A stretch of DNA of 64,000 nucleotides from an uncultured Sphingobacteriales bacterium (GTDB lineage Bacteria; Bacteroidota; Bacteroidia; Chitinophagales; Chitinophagaceae): positions 1 to 64,000 of the forward strand of contig CALKHN010000006.1 in NCBI GenBank assembly GCA_937991535.1, given 5' to 3'. Shown here in pieces: positions 18,778 through 26,193 of the stretch. How positions within the stretch are numbered: position 1 is the stretch's first letter; each line of letters begins with the position of its first letter. Made by a program: the position numbers and the translations under genes. Below the pieces are notes generated by a model. That model made no database searches, had not been told where the DNA came from, and saw only the letters and a list, made by a program, of their open reading frames with translations.

Positions 18778-19535
18778 CAGTAAGTGGCCCTCCCGCCGGA
18801 TATATCGTAAACAAACCCTGTTGAAAAGCTATTTTCGGGCGACACAATAAACGCCGCCATCGCCGCTACTTCCTCTACGGTACCCAGGCGCCCCATAGGT
18901 ATCTTAGCGGTCATATAAGCCAATTGCTCCGGCGCCGTATCCTCATTCATCGCGGTTTTAATAACCGCCGGCGCCAACCCGTTTACAGTGATCCCTTTCG
19001 TAGCGAACTCTTTCCCCAACCCTTTCACCAGTCCTATCACTCCCGCTTTAGTTGCTGAGTATCCCGACATAAAAGGGTTGCCTTCCTTTCCTGCAATGGA
19101 GGCTATCAACAGTACCCGGCCATACTCCCGTTTCACCATTGCCTGTAAGGCATATTTCGACATCAAAAAGGCGCCTCTCAGATTTACACGATATACTTTA
19201 TCGAAATCATCTACGGAATAATCAAGTATAGAGGTATTGGTTGCTCCCACTATCCCTGCTGAGTTTATCATAATGTCAACGCGCCCAAAATGGCCGGTCA
19301 CTTCCTCATATGCATGGGCAACGTTCTGCTCATTGGAAATATCTACTGTAAAACTGCGGACTTCATCACCGGCTTTCTGCAATTCAGCAACGGCAGACCT
19401 GAGCTTATCCGCGTTGTTGTCATATATCGCCAGCCTTGCCCCTTCGGCGCCTAACCGCATAGCGATGGCCTTGCCTAATCCATCCGCTCCTCCTGAAATA
19501 ACGGCAACCTGATTATCAAATCTTCCTGTTATCAT
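18777..19535 (-). CDS. SDR-family oxidoreductase (first of a pair)
   Basis: A 252-residue classical short-chain dehydrogenase with GGADGLGKAIAMRLG for cofactor binding, FTVDISNEQ, MINSAGIVGATN, catalytic ASIAGKEGNPFMSGYSATKAG (Ser, Tyr, Lys), GLAPAVIKTAM and a typical C-terminus ending DISGGRATY. It resembles sugar and polyol dehydrogenases of bacterial sugar-acid pathways. It starts 6 bp after the truncated hydrolase gene and overlaps the next SDR by one base. Context (mutarotase-fold protein, dehydratase, SDRs) suggests oxidation of an aldose or a later keto-acid step. Confidence 0.9.
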   Translation of the reverse strand: MITGRFDNQVAVISGGADGLGKAIAMRLGAEGARLAIYDNNADKLRSAVAELQKAGDEVRSFTVDISNEQNVAHAYEEVTGHFGRVDIMINSAGIVGATNTSILDYSVDDFDKVYRVNLRGAFLMSKYALQAMVKREYGRVLLIASIAGKEGNPFMSGYSATKAGVIGLVKGLGKEFATKGITVNGLAPAVIKTAMNEDTAPEQLAYMTAKIPMGRLGTVEEVAAMAAFIVSPENSFSTGFVYDISGGRATY

Positions 19536-19541
19536 ATAATT

Positions 19542-19871
19542 TTATCTTTTATTCGCTTTCTCCCACATAAACGCCATCGCATCATAAGCATCCTCATAAC
19601 CCGTTTCGTGTCCGCCTGTTTCATTCACATTCAACAGAATTGAGCGACCCAATATCTGCAACACACTGGCTAACCGCATTACACTTTCCGGAGATACGAC
19701 GGAGTCCTGCTTTCCTACAGTAAAAGCGATGGGCATATTTAGTTTTTCGGGCCAATATGCTGCGCTGCGTTTTTTAAATTCCAAAGGGATCATCCACTTG
19801 CTGCCGGCAAATGACGCCGCAATAGCATCCTGAAATTTTTCATATTCAAAATGATTAGCCAGGCTATTCAT
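19542..19871 (-). pseudogene. Alpha/beta hydrolase, C-terminal remnant
   Basis: Only 109 codons remain. The sequence matches the end of an alpha/beta hydrolase: AFTVGKQDSVVSPESVMRLA carries the acid residue and NETGGHETGYEDAYD the catalytic His, but the N-terminal half with the GxSxG nucleophile is absent. The ATG at 19871 lies just 13 bp after the enolase-superfamily gene, so there is no space for the missing part. A deletion has probably joined the remnant to its neighbour. It may still be translated because it sits inside a tight operon, but without a nucleophile it should not be a hydrolase. Confidence 0.75.
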
Positions 19872-19884
19872 TGTATCACTAAGT

Positions 19885-21060
19885 TTAAAGATCCGGCGTT
19901 GAATAAATTCGTTTCCCTTTTATGAAGATCTCAGTATCGACCAAATATTGCTTCAAAGCCTCCACATTTACCTCAACACCCAATCCCTGCTTTTCCGAAA
20001 TCGCCACCTCTCCGTTATCATTGAGGGAAATATGATTGGAAGTGATGTCCAGTGCGAGTTGTTTTGGCTCTACCGGGTACTCACAGATAATATCATCTTT
20101 GAAGCCGGCATAGGGCTGCAAAGAAGCGCTTAAAGCCAGGTGCGAGGTAAACGTATGATTCACATAAGTAATACCTTTCTTTGCTGCAAGATCAGCAACT
20201 CTTTTAGCCGCAGTAATTCCCCCCACTCTTCCCGTATCAATCTGAACGAACCGGAGTCCGGCGTGGTTGATCATAGCAGCAGCCTGCACAAAGTTATTAC
20301 AGCCCTCGCCCGCAGCAAGCGGTACTATAGGCCCGGATTTAGCCAATGAGCTATAAGCATCCAATGCCATATTTGCAAAGGGCTCTTCTAACCAGTAAGC
20401 ATTTACAGATTTCAGCGATTCCAGGCGTTGGCTGGCTGCTGCCACATCTTCTACCCAAACCGTTCCGATGTCAATCATCAGATAATGGTCGTTGCCTAAT
20501 CCTTCACGGGCCGCCCTGAAATGTGCTTCATCCTCAGCCGGGGTACCCCGGCCTATGGGTCCCCAACCAAATTTAACGGCACGATGCCCCACTTCACGCG
20601 ATTGAACAGCCTTTCGAAAAGTTTGTTCAGGCGTATCTCCAAATAACTGAGAAGCGTAGGGTATTTTGGGATAGGCCTGTTTGTGCCCAAGCAGTTTATA
20701 TACCGGCTCGTTCAGGTATTTTCCCAGCAAATCCCAAAGTGCAATGTCAATACCCGATAAAGTATGATCCGCCTGTAATAAATCAAAACTATTTTCGTGT
20801 ACTTTCCTGCTGATCTTTAATATATCGTCGGGCGTATTAAGTTCTGTCCCTTCCACCGATGTTTTTACCGGCTTGCAGGCACTGTGCGACATAGGACAAA
20901 CATAAGCAGCTATGGTAGGCAGGGGTGCAGCTTCACATTCGCCCCATCCTTCCAGTCCGCCTGCACGCACACGTACCAGGGTCGCGTCCTGGCTGCCATC
21001 ACCAATATCTAAAACTTCCGGCATACTTAAATAAAAAAAGTCTACTGATTCAATTTTCAT
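19885..21060 (-). CDS. Enolase-superfamily sugar-acid dehydratase (mandelate racemase/MLE type)
   Basis: A 391-residue enzyme of the mandelate racemase/muconate lactonizing subgroup. The capping domain runs to about residue 125. The barrel shows a Lys in RAVKFGWGPIG (about 163), metal ligands in LMIDIGTVW (Asp197), WLEEPF (Glu225/226) and LAAGEG (Glu252), QIDTGRVGG (Asp275), and a His in VNHTFTSHL (302). The family abstracts the alpha-proton of a carboxylate. In sugar pathways it dehydrates aldonates to 2-keto-3-deoxy acids (inference here). It lies downstream of the mutarotase-fold gene in the AraC-controlled locus and just ahead of the hydrolase remnant and two SDRs. The exact substrate is open. 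Confidence 0.88.
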   Translation of the reverse strand: MKIESVDFFYLSMPEVLDIGDGSQDATLVRVRAGGLEGWGECEAAPLPTIAAYVCPMSHSACKPVKTSVEGTELNTPDDILKISRKVHENSFDLLQADHTLSGIDIALWDLLGKYLNEPVYKLLGHKQAYPKIPYASQLFGDTPEQTFRKAVQSREVGHRAVKFGWGPIGRGTPAEDEAHFRAAREGLGNDHYLMIDIGTVWVEDVAAASQRLESLKSVNAYWLEEPFANMALDAYSSLAKSGPIVPLAAGEGCNNFVQAAAMINHAGLRFVQIDTGRVGGITAAKRVADLAAKKGITYVNHTFTSHLALSASLQPYAGFKDDIICEYPVEPKQLALDITSNHISLNDNGEVAISEKQGLGVEVNVEALKQYLVDTEIFIKGKRIYSTPDL

Positions 21061-21161
21061 ATACTGCTGTTTAAGTTAATTAAATTATTGTGAGCTATCG
21101 GCGGTCAGCTTTCAGGTGCCAGGTATCAGACAGAAGACATTGTTCACTATTCACCATTCAC

Positions 21162-22067
21162 CTATCTCGCTCCACCTGCATAAATAGTTACCGACGTACC
21201 CATCTCCTCCCCCGGCTCCAGTACCGAACATTGCTCCAGAGCCGCTGCTTCATTTACGCTCACAGGCATAGCCGAAGCCGGTTCCAGTATAGCCGTATAA
21301 TGATCCCTGAACTGACCGTAGGAAGCGAAATACCATTGATAGGGAAACACTGCCTGGTCGTATTGATAGGCGAAGCAATGTTTACCCTTCCCCGAGATCA
21401 TTTTCATGGTTCCTTCGGGCAAGTTGTACAGGTAAAAAAAGTCCATCGTTTGATCTTTCGGCGGCACTATGGCTGCATTAATACCCTCTATTTCCGGCCA
21501 GTGGAATTCATCAGCTATCCGGAACCGTGAGGATCCGGGGTAAACGATCCGGGCAGTGGTGGCAGGAGTCTCCAGCCGATCGCCGGCAGTGATCTGCAAT
21601 GCAGCGTGCAGCTTCCACAAAAAATGCCTTGTACTGCCGGAAAGATTACGGATGATATAATTTGTCTTCACTTCCGGAAGGCTTTCTTCCAGACTGATCG
21701 TTTTTTGATAGAACAACCGGCTTTTAGGCAAAGTGCCCGACAGGATCACCCGTTGCTTTTTTATATTGTAATCCAGCGCTGTCGTCCACAACTCCCCATG
21801 ATCCGGATACGTAATACCATCTATCGTTTCCGGAATATCATTGGGCAATAGCTCGTCTATACCTCCCCAAAAATTAGTATCGTAGTCAGCACCGGGGTAC
21901 TTTTTTTCCAGGTGCAACGATTTGTTATGCCAGAGAAAGTCTTTGTTTAGTTGCTTATTATATACACTTGTAAATTTACCGCCTAATGCAGGCGCCAGCT
22001 CTACGCTCAGCAACTCATTCGCGAGTGTAAGTATCACTACACTATTTTCCGTACGTTGAGATATCAT
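21162..22067 (-). CDS. Aldose-epimerase/mutarotase-fold protein
   Basis: A 301-residue protein with the opening typical of galactose-mutarotase-like beta-sandwiches: SVELAPALGGKFTSVYNKQ, then FWGGIDELLPN, YPDHGELWTTALDY, RHFLWKLHAAL and a C-terminal PVSVNEAAALEQC with EPGEEM. No signal peptide, so cytoplasmic. The catalytic His/Glu cannot be assigned with certainty, although the His in YPDHGELW is a candidate. The gene overlaps the PIG-L deacetylase by 4 bp (ATGA), so the two are coupled. It may interconvert sugar anomers before oxidation, or be a sugar-processing enzyme of unknown activity (DUF4432/DUF5107-like). Confidence 0.7.
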   Translation of the reverse strand: MISQRTENSVVILTLANELLSVELAPALGGKFTSVYNKQLNKDFLWHNKSLHLEKKYPGADYDTNFWGGIDELLPNDIPETIDGITYPDHGELWTTALDYNIKKQRVILSGTLPKSRLFYQKTISLEESLPEVKTNYIIRNLSGSTRHFLWKLHAALQITAGDRLETPATTARIVYPGSSRFRIADEFHWPEIEGINAAIVPPKDQTMDFFYLYNLPEGTMKMISGKGKHCFAYQYDQAVFPYQWYFASYGQFRDHYTAILEPASAMPVSVNEAAALEQCSVLEPGEEMGTSVTIYAGGAR

Positions 22068-22837
22068 CCTTTCGTTTTTAAAGAATGAATAAATTCTTTC
22101 AATTCCTTTCCCAGCAGGTCATCCTGCGGGTAGCTGAAGCCCAGGTGCTGCCGGTAACCCTCTGCATACCGTTTACCAATTAATCTTCCGTTGCGTTCAG
22201 AAAAAGTTTTCATCATCAATACAAATTCATCCACTTTGGAGATCGCACGTAACCAGTCGCGCTGGCTGTGATGACAACACAACATCTGCTCCTTTGTATC
22301 CATCACAGCAGTGATATCCACCATGATATCTCCCGTAATTTCATTTCCAAAACGATCCTTCCCCTGCACCGCATCTGCATAATACAAATGTGGAATTTTT
22401 TGCAAAACCGGTAATTCTTCCAGTTCAATATTAGGAATGGTGGAACCCATGCAGGCGGTTTGTGCCAGGTGGCTGGTAATTTCATGATCCAGCATATAAT
22501 CCTGCGGGCTGGCCGTAATTACCAAAGCCGGTTGCACCTGCCTGAACAGTGCAATCACTTTAAGGAGGGTGGGTTTATCATACAGGATAAACACATCCTC
22601 CGATTCCAGGCAATGATATGCCCCTCCGAGCACTGCTGCAGCCGCGGCTGCTTCGTTTCGCCTTACCGCGCTTATTTGCGCTGCATTCATTTGGGTGGAA
22701 CCAGCTTGTCCGGGTGTCATGGAAGCTATTACCACTTTCCAACCGCGCTGTGCAAGCCATGCCAGCGTTCCGCCGCACAGAATCTCTGCATCATCAGGAT
22801 GCGCCATTAAACTAAGTACTGTATTCCCTTCTTTCAT
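22064..22837 (-). CDS. PIG-L-family N-deacetylase
   Basis: A 257-residue enzyme with the zinc-binding signature SLMAHPDDAEILCGGTLA near the N-terminus, SMTPGQAGS, RRNEAAAAAAVLG, and the third zinc ligand in YMLDHEITSHLAQTAC; CHHSQRDWL lies in the C-terminal part. The family removes N-acetyl groups from GlcNAc-like sugars. It is cytoplasmic (no leader) and sits between the symporter (24 bp upstream) and the mutarotase-fold protein (4-bp overlap). In this locus it could deacetylate an imported amino sugar or a related acylated sugar. Confidence 0.92.
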   Translation of the reverse strand: MKEGNTVLSLMAHPDDAEILCGGTLAWLAQRGWKVVIASMTPGQAGSTQMNAAQISAVRRNEAAAAAAVLGGAYHCLESEDVFILYDKPTLLKVIALFRQVQPALVITASPQDYMLDHEITSHLAQTACMGSTIPNIELEELPVLQKIPHLYYADAVQGKDRFGNEITGDIMVDITAVMDTKEQMLCCHHSQRDWLRAISKVDEFVLMMKTFSERNGRLIGKRYAEGYRQHLGFSYPQDDLLGKELKEFIHSLKTKG

Positions 22838-22861
22838 TTCATCCGTTTAAAAATTATTCCC

Positions 22862-24484
22862 TTACCACCATAAATAATATACAACGCCGTACAATATCAC
22901 CATCATACCCCACCAAAGTGCAACGGATTGCCACCAGGGTCTTTTTCTTTCGTGGGAGGGCAGCTTCAACAACTGCTTTGACCAGGTAAGGGAAATAATT
23001 TCAGCCCTTATTCTCGGCCGGGTATAAAGACTTACTACAATTATCAACATAATACAAAAAAATTGTGCAATACCGCCTACTACATAAAAATTGGTGAGAT
23101 TATACGTTGCGATCATCTCCTTCGGGAATAAAAGCGGGATTAATATAAACTGAATCAGAATGCCCAGTGGAATACCCGCGATCATTACCGTGAATGCTGC
23201 AGCCGGGGTGGTTCGTTTCCAGAACATCCCGAATAAAAAGCAGGTAGCTACCGGTACTGCCAGATAGGTAGAAGCAGACTGGAAGTATAAAAATATACCT
23301 CCAAGTTTACCAATAACAGGTGCATACAAAACAGTAAAAACCATTAACACAAAAGTTGATATCACCCCTACCTTCACCAGTTGCTTATCTCCTGCATTTT
23401 TATTAATCCATTTTTTATATACATCATAGGTGAATAACGTAGAGATAGAATTCAAAAATGCTGAGATGGTAGACATGACGGACGCCAGGATACCCACAAT
23501 AATGAATCCCTTCAATCCGGCGGGAACCAGATTATTAATAAGGAGGGGATAAACATTATCTATATCCTTATCCGAAACCAGAAAGCTATCATGCCCGGTG
23601 TTTGCCAACGCACGTGCCATGATTCCGGGGATCACTTCAAGAAAAGGCCTTAACAATACAAATCCAAGCGCAAAGATAATGGCCATTCGTACGTCCCATT
23701 CCGTTTTAGCGCCGAAACCCCGTTGTACCAAAGCCTGGTTAATACAGGAGTAAAAAAGCTGCAGATTAAAAAAAGCAAAAACAACGGCGTGCCAGGGCAT
23801 GATGGGGTAGTCCATCGGCTGCATCAAATGAAAACCTCCGGGGGCATGGTTTACGATATCAGTCCAGCCATTGGGCAACTGTATATAACCTAATATAAAA
23901 AGTACGCCGCCTGCTGCAAACATCAATACAAACTGGAGAACGGAGGCACTCACCATAGAGGTCATGCCACCGTAAAGGGTATAGATGCCTGAAACTGCGC
24001 CCAGGATCAGTACACCAAGCCATACCGGTATATCATATATAACTTCAAAAAGCTTTGCTCCGCCGTATAATACCACGGCAAGACTAAGGAAGATATAACT
24101 CAGCAACAGCAATACGCTAAATATATTTTGGGATCTTGTATCGAACCGTTCGCCTAAATACTGAGGCATGGTTATGATATTATTTCTCAGGTACAACGGA
24201 AAAAAGAAAAAGATGAGCGCTGTATAAACGATTATGGCTATCAGGTATGAATTAACCAATGGCAGACCAATCATGTAGCCCATGCCGTTCATGCCGATGA
24301 GTTGTTCTGAATTCAACCCCGTAGCCACATACGCCGCCCCTATCGCCCACCAGGGCAGGGATTTTTTCGACACAAAATAGTCCGCCGCGGTATCCTGCTT
24401 TCCTCTGCCCGACCAAAAACCGATCACCAGTATTAAAACAAAATATACGATAATGGTTAATATGTCGAGCGTGTTTGTGGTCAT
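22862..24484 (-). CDS. Sodium/solute symporter (SSS family)
   Basis: A 540-residue inner-membrane transporter with about 14 hydrophobic segments. Family features include YFVSKKSLPWWAIGAAYVAT, LNSEQLIGMNGMGY, YGGMTSMVSASVLQF and LASVMSTISAFLNSISTLFT. It most resembles the sugar/sodium branch (SGLT-like). The start ATG overlaps the stop of the glycosidase-like gene (ATGA). In the locus it would carry the sugar released in the periplasm into the cell, feeding the deacetylase, mutarotase-fold, dehydratase and SDR genes that follow. Confidence 0.93.
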   Translation of the reverse strand: MTTNTLDILTIIVYFVLILVIGFWSGRGKQDTAADYFVSKKSLPWWAIGAAYVATGLNSEQLIGMNGMGYMIGLPLVNSYLIAIIVYTALIFFFFPLYLRNNIITMPQYLGERFDTRSQNIFSVLLLLSYIFLSLAVVLYGGAKLFEVIYDIPVWLGVLILGAVSGIYTLYGGMTSMVSASVLQFVLMFAAGGVLFILGYIQLPNGWTDIVNHAPGGFHLMQPMDYPIMPWHAVVFAFFNLQLFYSCINQALVQRGFGAKTEWDVRMAIIFALGFVLLRPFLEVIPGIMARALANTGHDSFLVSDKDIDNVYPLLINNLVPAGLKGFIIVGILASVMSTISAFLNSISTLFTYDVYKKWINKNAGDKQLVKVGVISTFVLMVFTVLYAPVIGKLGGIFLYFQSASTYLAVPVATCFLFGMFWKRTTPAAAFTVMIAGIPLGILIQFILIPLLFPKEMIATYNLTNFYVVGGIAQFFCIMLIIVVSLYTRPRIRAEIISLTWSKQLLKLPSHERKRPWWQSVALWWGMMVILYGVVYYLWW

Positions 24485-26160
24485 CTTGTAGTATTATCTT
24501 TTTTCAAGACTATAATGTGACAGCCGAGCTCAGTTTTTACATTCAGCATTACTCCATTTTGTGTATCAGCCTGTATTGAGTGTTCATTTATCTGCGTCCA
24601 TGTATAATCGAATACCGTCACTCTCCATTTGCCCCTGAGCCCTTCCAGGCGTGTGGCAGTGTGATTATTGTATGCATTGATAATAGTTACGCTATCCACG
24701 GGATCCATATCAACCACTCCCGTTACGGCTTCAAAAAAGCCAATGAATACCTGGTTCTCTCCCTTTGTATATAAAACAGCCGAAGGTGGTGTAGGTAACA
24801 AGGGTTTCATTTGCCCTTCTGTTAGGTCTCTTTTATGTTTTTCGTAAAATGAAAGCCAAGCGCTAATAATCCTGTTATGCTCAGGTGGCGACTCTTTCAG
24901 TAACACGAAAAAAGAAGGAATCCCCGCCACATTCAGCGCTGTTTCACTGATCGTCCAAGTGGTGCAACAGGCGTGAGTTAAAACACCTTTCCCATAAGTT
25001 TTCATAAACACCACATCACGGTGGTTCATGTTATAATCCTGCGGCACATCCATCGGCCACACATGGGTACAATACATTTTCGCATTTAGGTTTGCTGACC
25101 CCCGTCGCAAAACCACTACAGCATCCGGTATTATAGTACGGGCTTTTTTGAACAGAGCCTGCATCAGTTTGGTGAAAGCTTCCCTTATATCATCATACAA
25201 CACTACTGCCCCCTGCGCCGGCATATCAGGATCCTCAGGGATCTCAAGAAAATCGTACCATAGTCCATCCACACCGTAATGTGTAAATAGCCGCTCCCAG
25301 GCTTCGAGTAAATAAGAATGTACTTTTTCCAGGCGGGGATCCAGGTAAAACAGGGTCACAGGCGTATAACCGCGAAACTCATCTGCCTTATCGCTGTACC
25401 GGGTAAGCGCATCAAACCAGGAAATAGCCGCATCCGCATTGATATACAACCCATCTTCAAAAGAGTTAATATTACCCGCGGTAGTCATAGTACGCTCAAG
25501 TGATACACTTGCATACTTATTCGCAATGCCCGGCGCTTCTCCGCTTTCGTTGCCAAGATAGGAAGTGCCGCGAAGCACCGCACGCCCCACCTGATCCAAC
25601 AATCCTAACGTAAGGGTATTGATTCCATTGGTTTGTTGCATCCAAATCGCCGGAAAATCATTTTCAGCCCGACTGACAGTTGTAAATTCAAACGGCAGAT
25701 CTATTTTGTAGTGCTGCTGCTGCATCATGCCTGGAGTAAAAATTTTATATACTCCGGACTGGCTGGTGTTGCAGGTAATTTCATATGCATGCACTTTAAA
25801 ACGCTGCCGGTTACTGCGTGTAATTTTAAAACAGACAACGGCTGCCTTTCCCTGGTTGTCTATATCGATTGCCAATGTATAACCGTTGCTTTTATAAATA
25901 CCACGAATATCGTCAGAGTTCGATGCGTCGCCCTCCTTATCCCAGCTATCTGCGGAAGGCTCCAGCGTCCAGTTCATTTTAAAATTAGCCCGTAAAAATT
26001 TCCATGTGATGTCTGCGGAAGGAACAGAGAGGCTTTCAGATACTGCAGGAGATAGAGCAGGGGTATCGGCAGACCCTGCAAATACCAACCCTGTACAAGT
26101 CGCCATAGCTGCCGTAGTGCCTCCAACATTCCTGATAAAATTTCTTCGGGTAGTCTTCAT
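24481..26160 (-). CDS. Exported TIM-barrel glycosidase-like protein (alpha-galactosidase-like)
   Basis: A 559-residue protein from the ATG at 26160, chosen because it begins MKTTRRNFIRNVGGTTAAMA, a Tat-type leader; a start four codons earlier is possible. An N-terminal beta-rich region (to about 250) precedes a barrel with VTLFYLDPRLEKVHSYL, HYGVDGLWYDFLEIPEDPD and PDAVVVLRRGSANLN, then a C-terminal beta domain. The arrangement resembles GH36-like or other alpha-galactosidase-type families, with Asp residues in FYLDPR and GLWYDF as catalytic candidates. The family assignment is by pattern only. It lies 33 bp after the large helical-barrel protein and is coupled to the symporter, so it probably trims the oligosaccharide in the periplasm. 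Confidence 0.65.
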   Translation of the reverse strand: MKTTRRNFIRNVGGTTAAMATCTGLVFAGSADTPALSPAVSESLSVPSADITWKFLRANFKMNWTLEPSADSWDKEGDASNSDDIRGIYKSNGYTLAIDIDNQGKAAVVCFKITRSNRQRFKVHAYEITCNTSQSGVYKIFTPGMMQQQHYKIDLPFEFTTVSRAENDFPAIWMQQTNGINTLTLGLLDQVGRAVLRGTSYLGNESGEAPGIANKYASVSLERTMTTAGNINSFEDGLYINADAAISWFDALTRYSDKADEFRGYTPVTLFYLDPRLEKVHSYLLEAWERLFTHYGVDGLWYDFLEIPEDPDMPAQGAVVLYDDIREAFTKLMQALFKKARTIIPDAVVVLRRGSANLNAKMYCTHVWPMDVPQDYNMNHRDVVFMKTYGKGVLTHACCTTWTISETALNVAGIPSFFVLLKESPPEHNRIISAWLSFYEKHKRDLTEGQMKPLLPTPPSAVLYTKGENQVFIGFFEAVTGVVDMDPVDSVTIINAYNNHTATRLEGLRGKWRVTVFDYTWTQINEHSIQADTQNGVMLNVKTELGCHIIVLKKDNTTR

Positions 26161-26193
26161 TGGTAATAACAATTATTTCAACGGTTAAACCTG

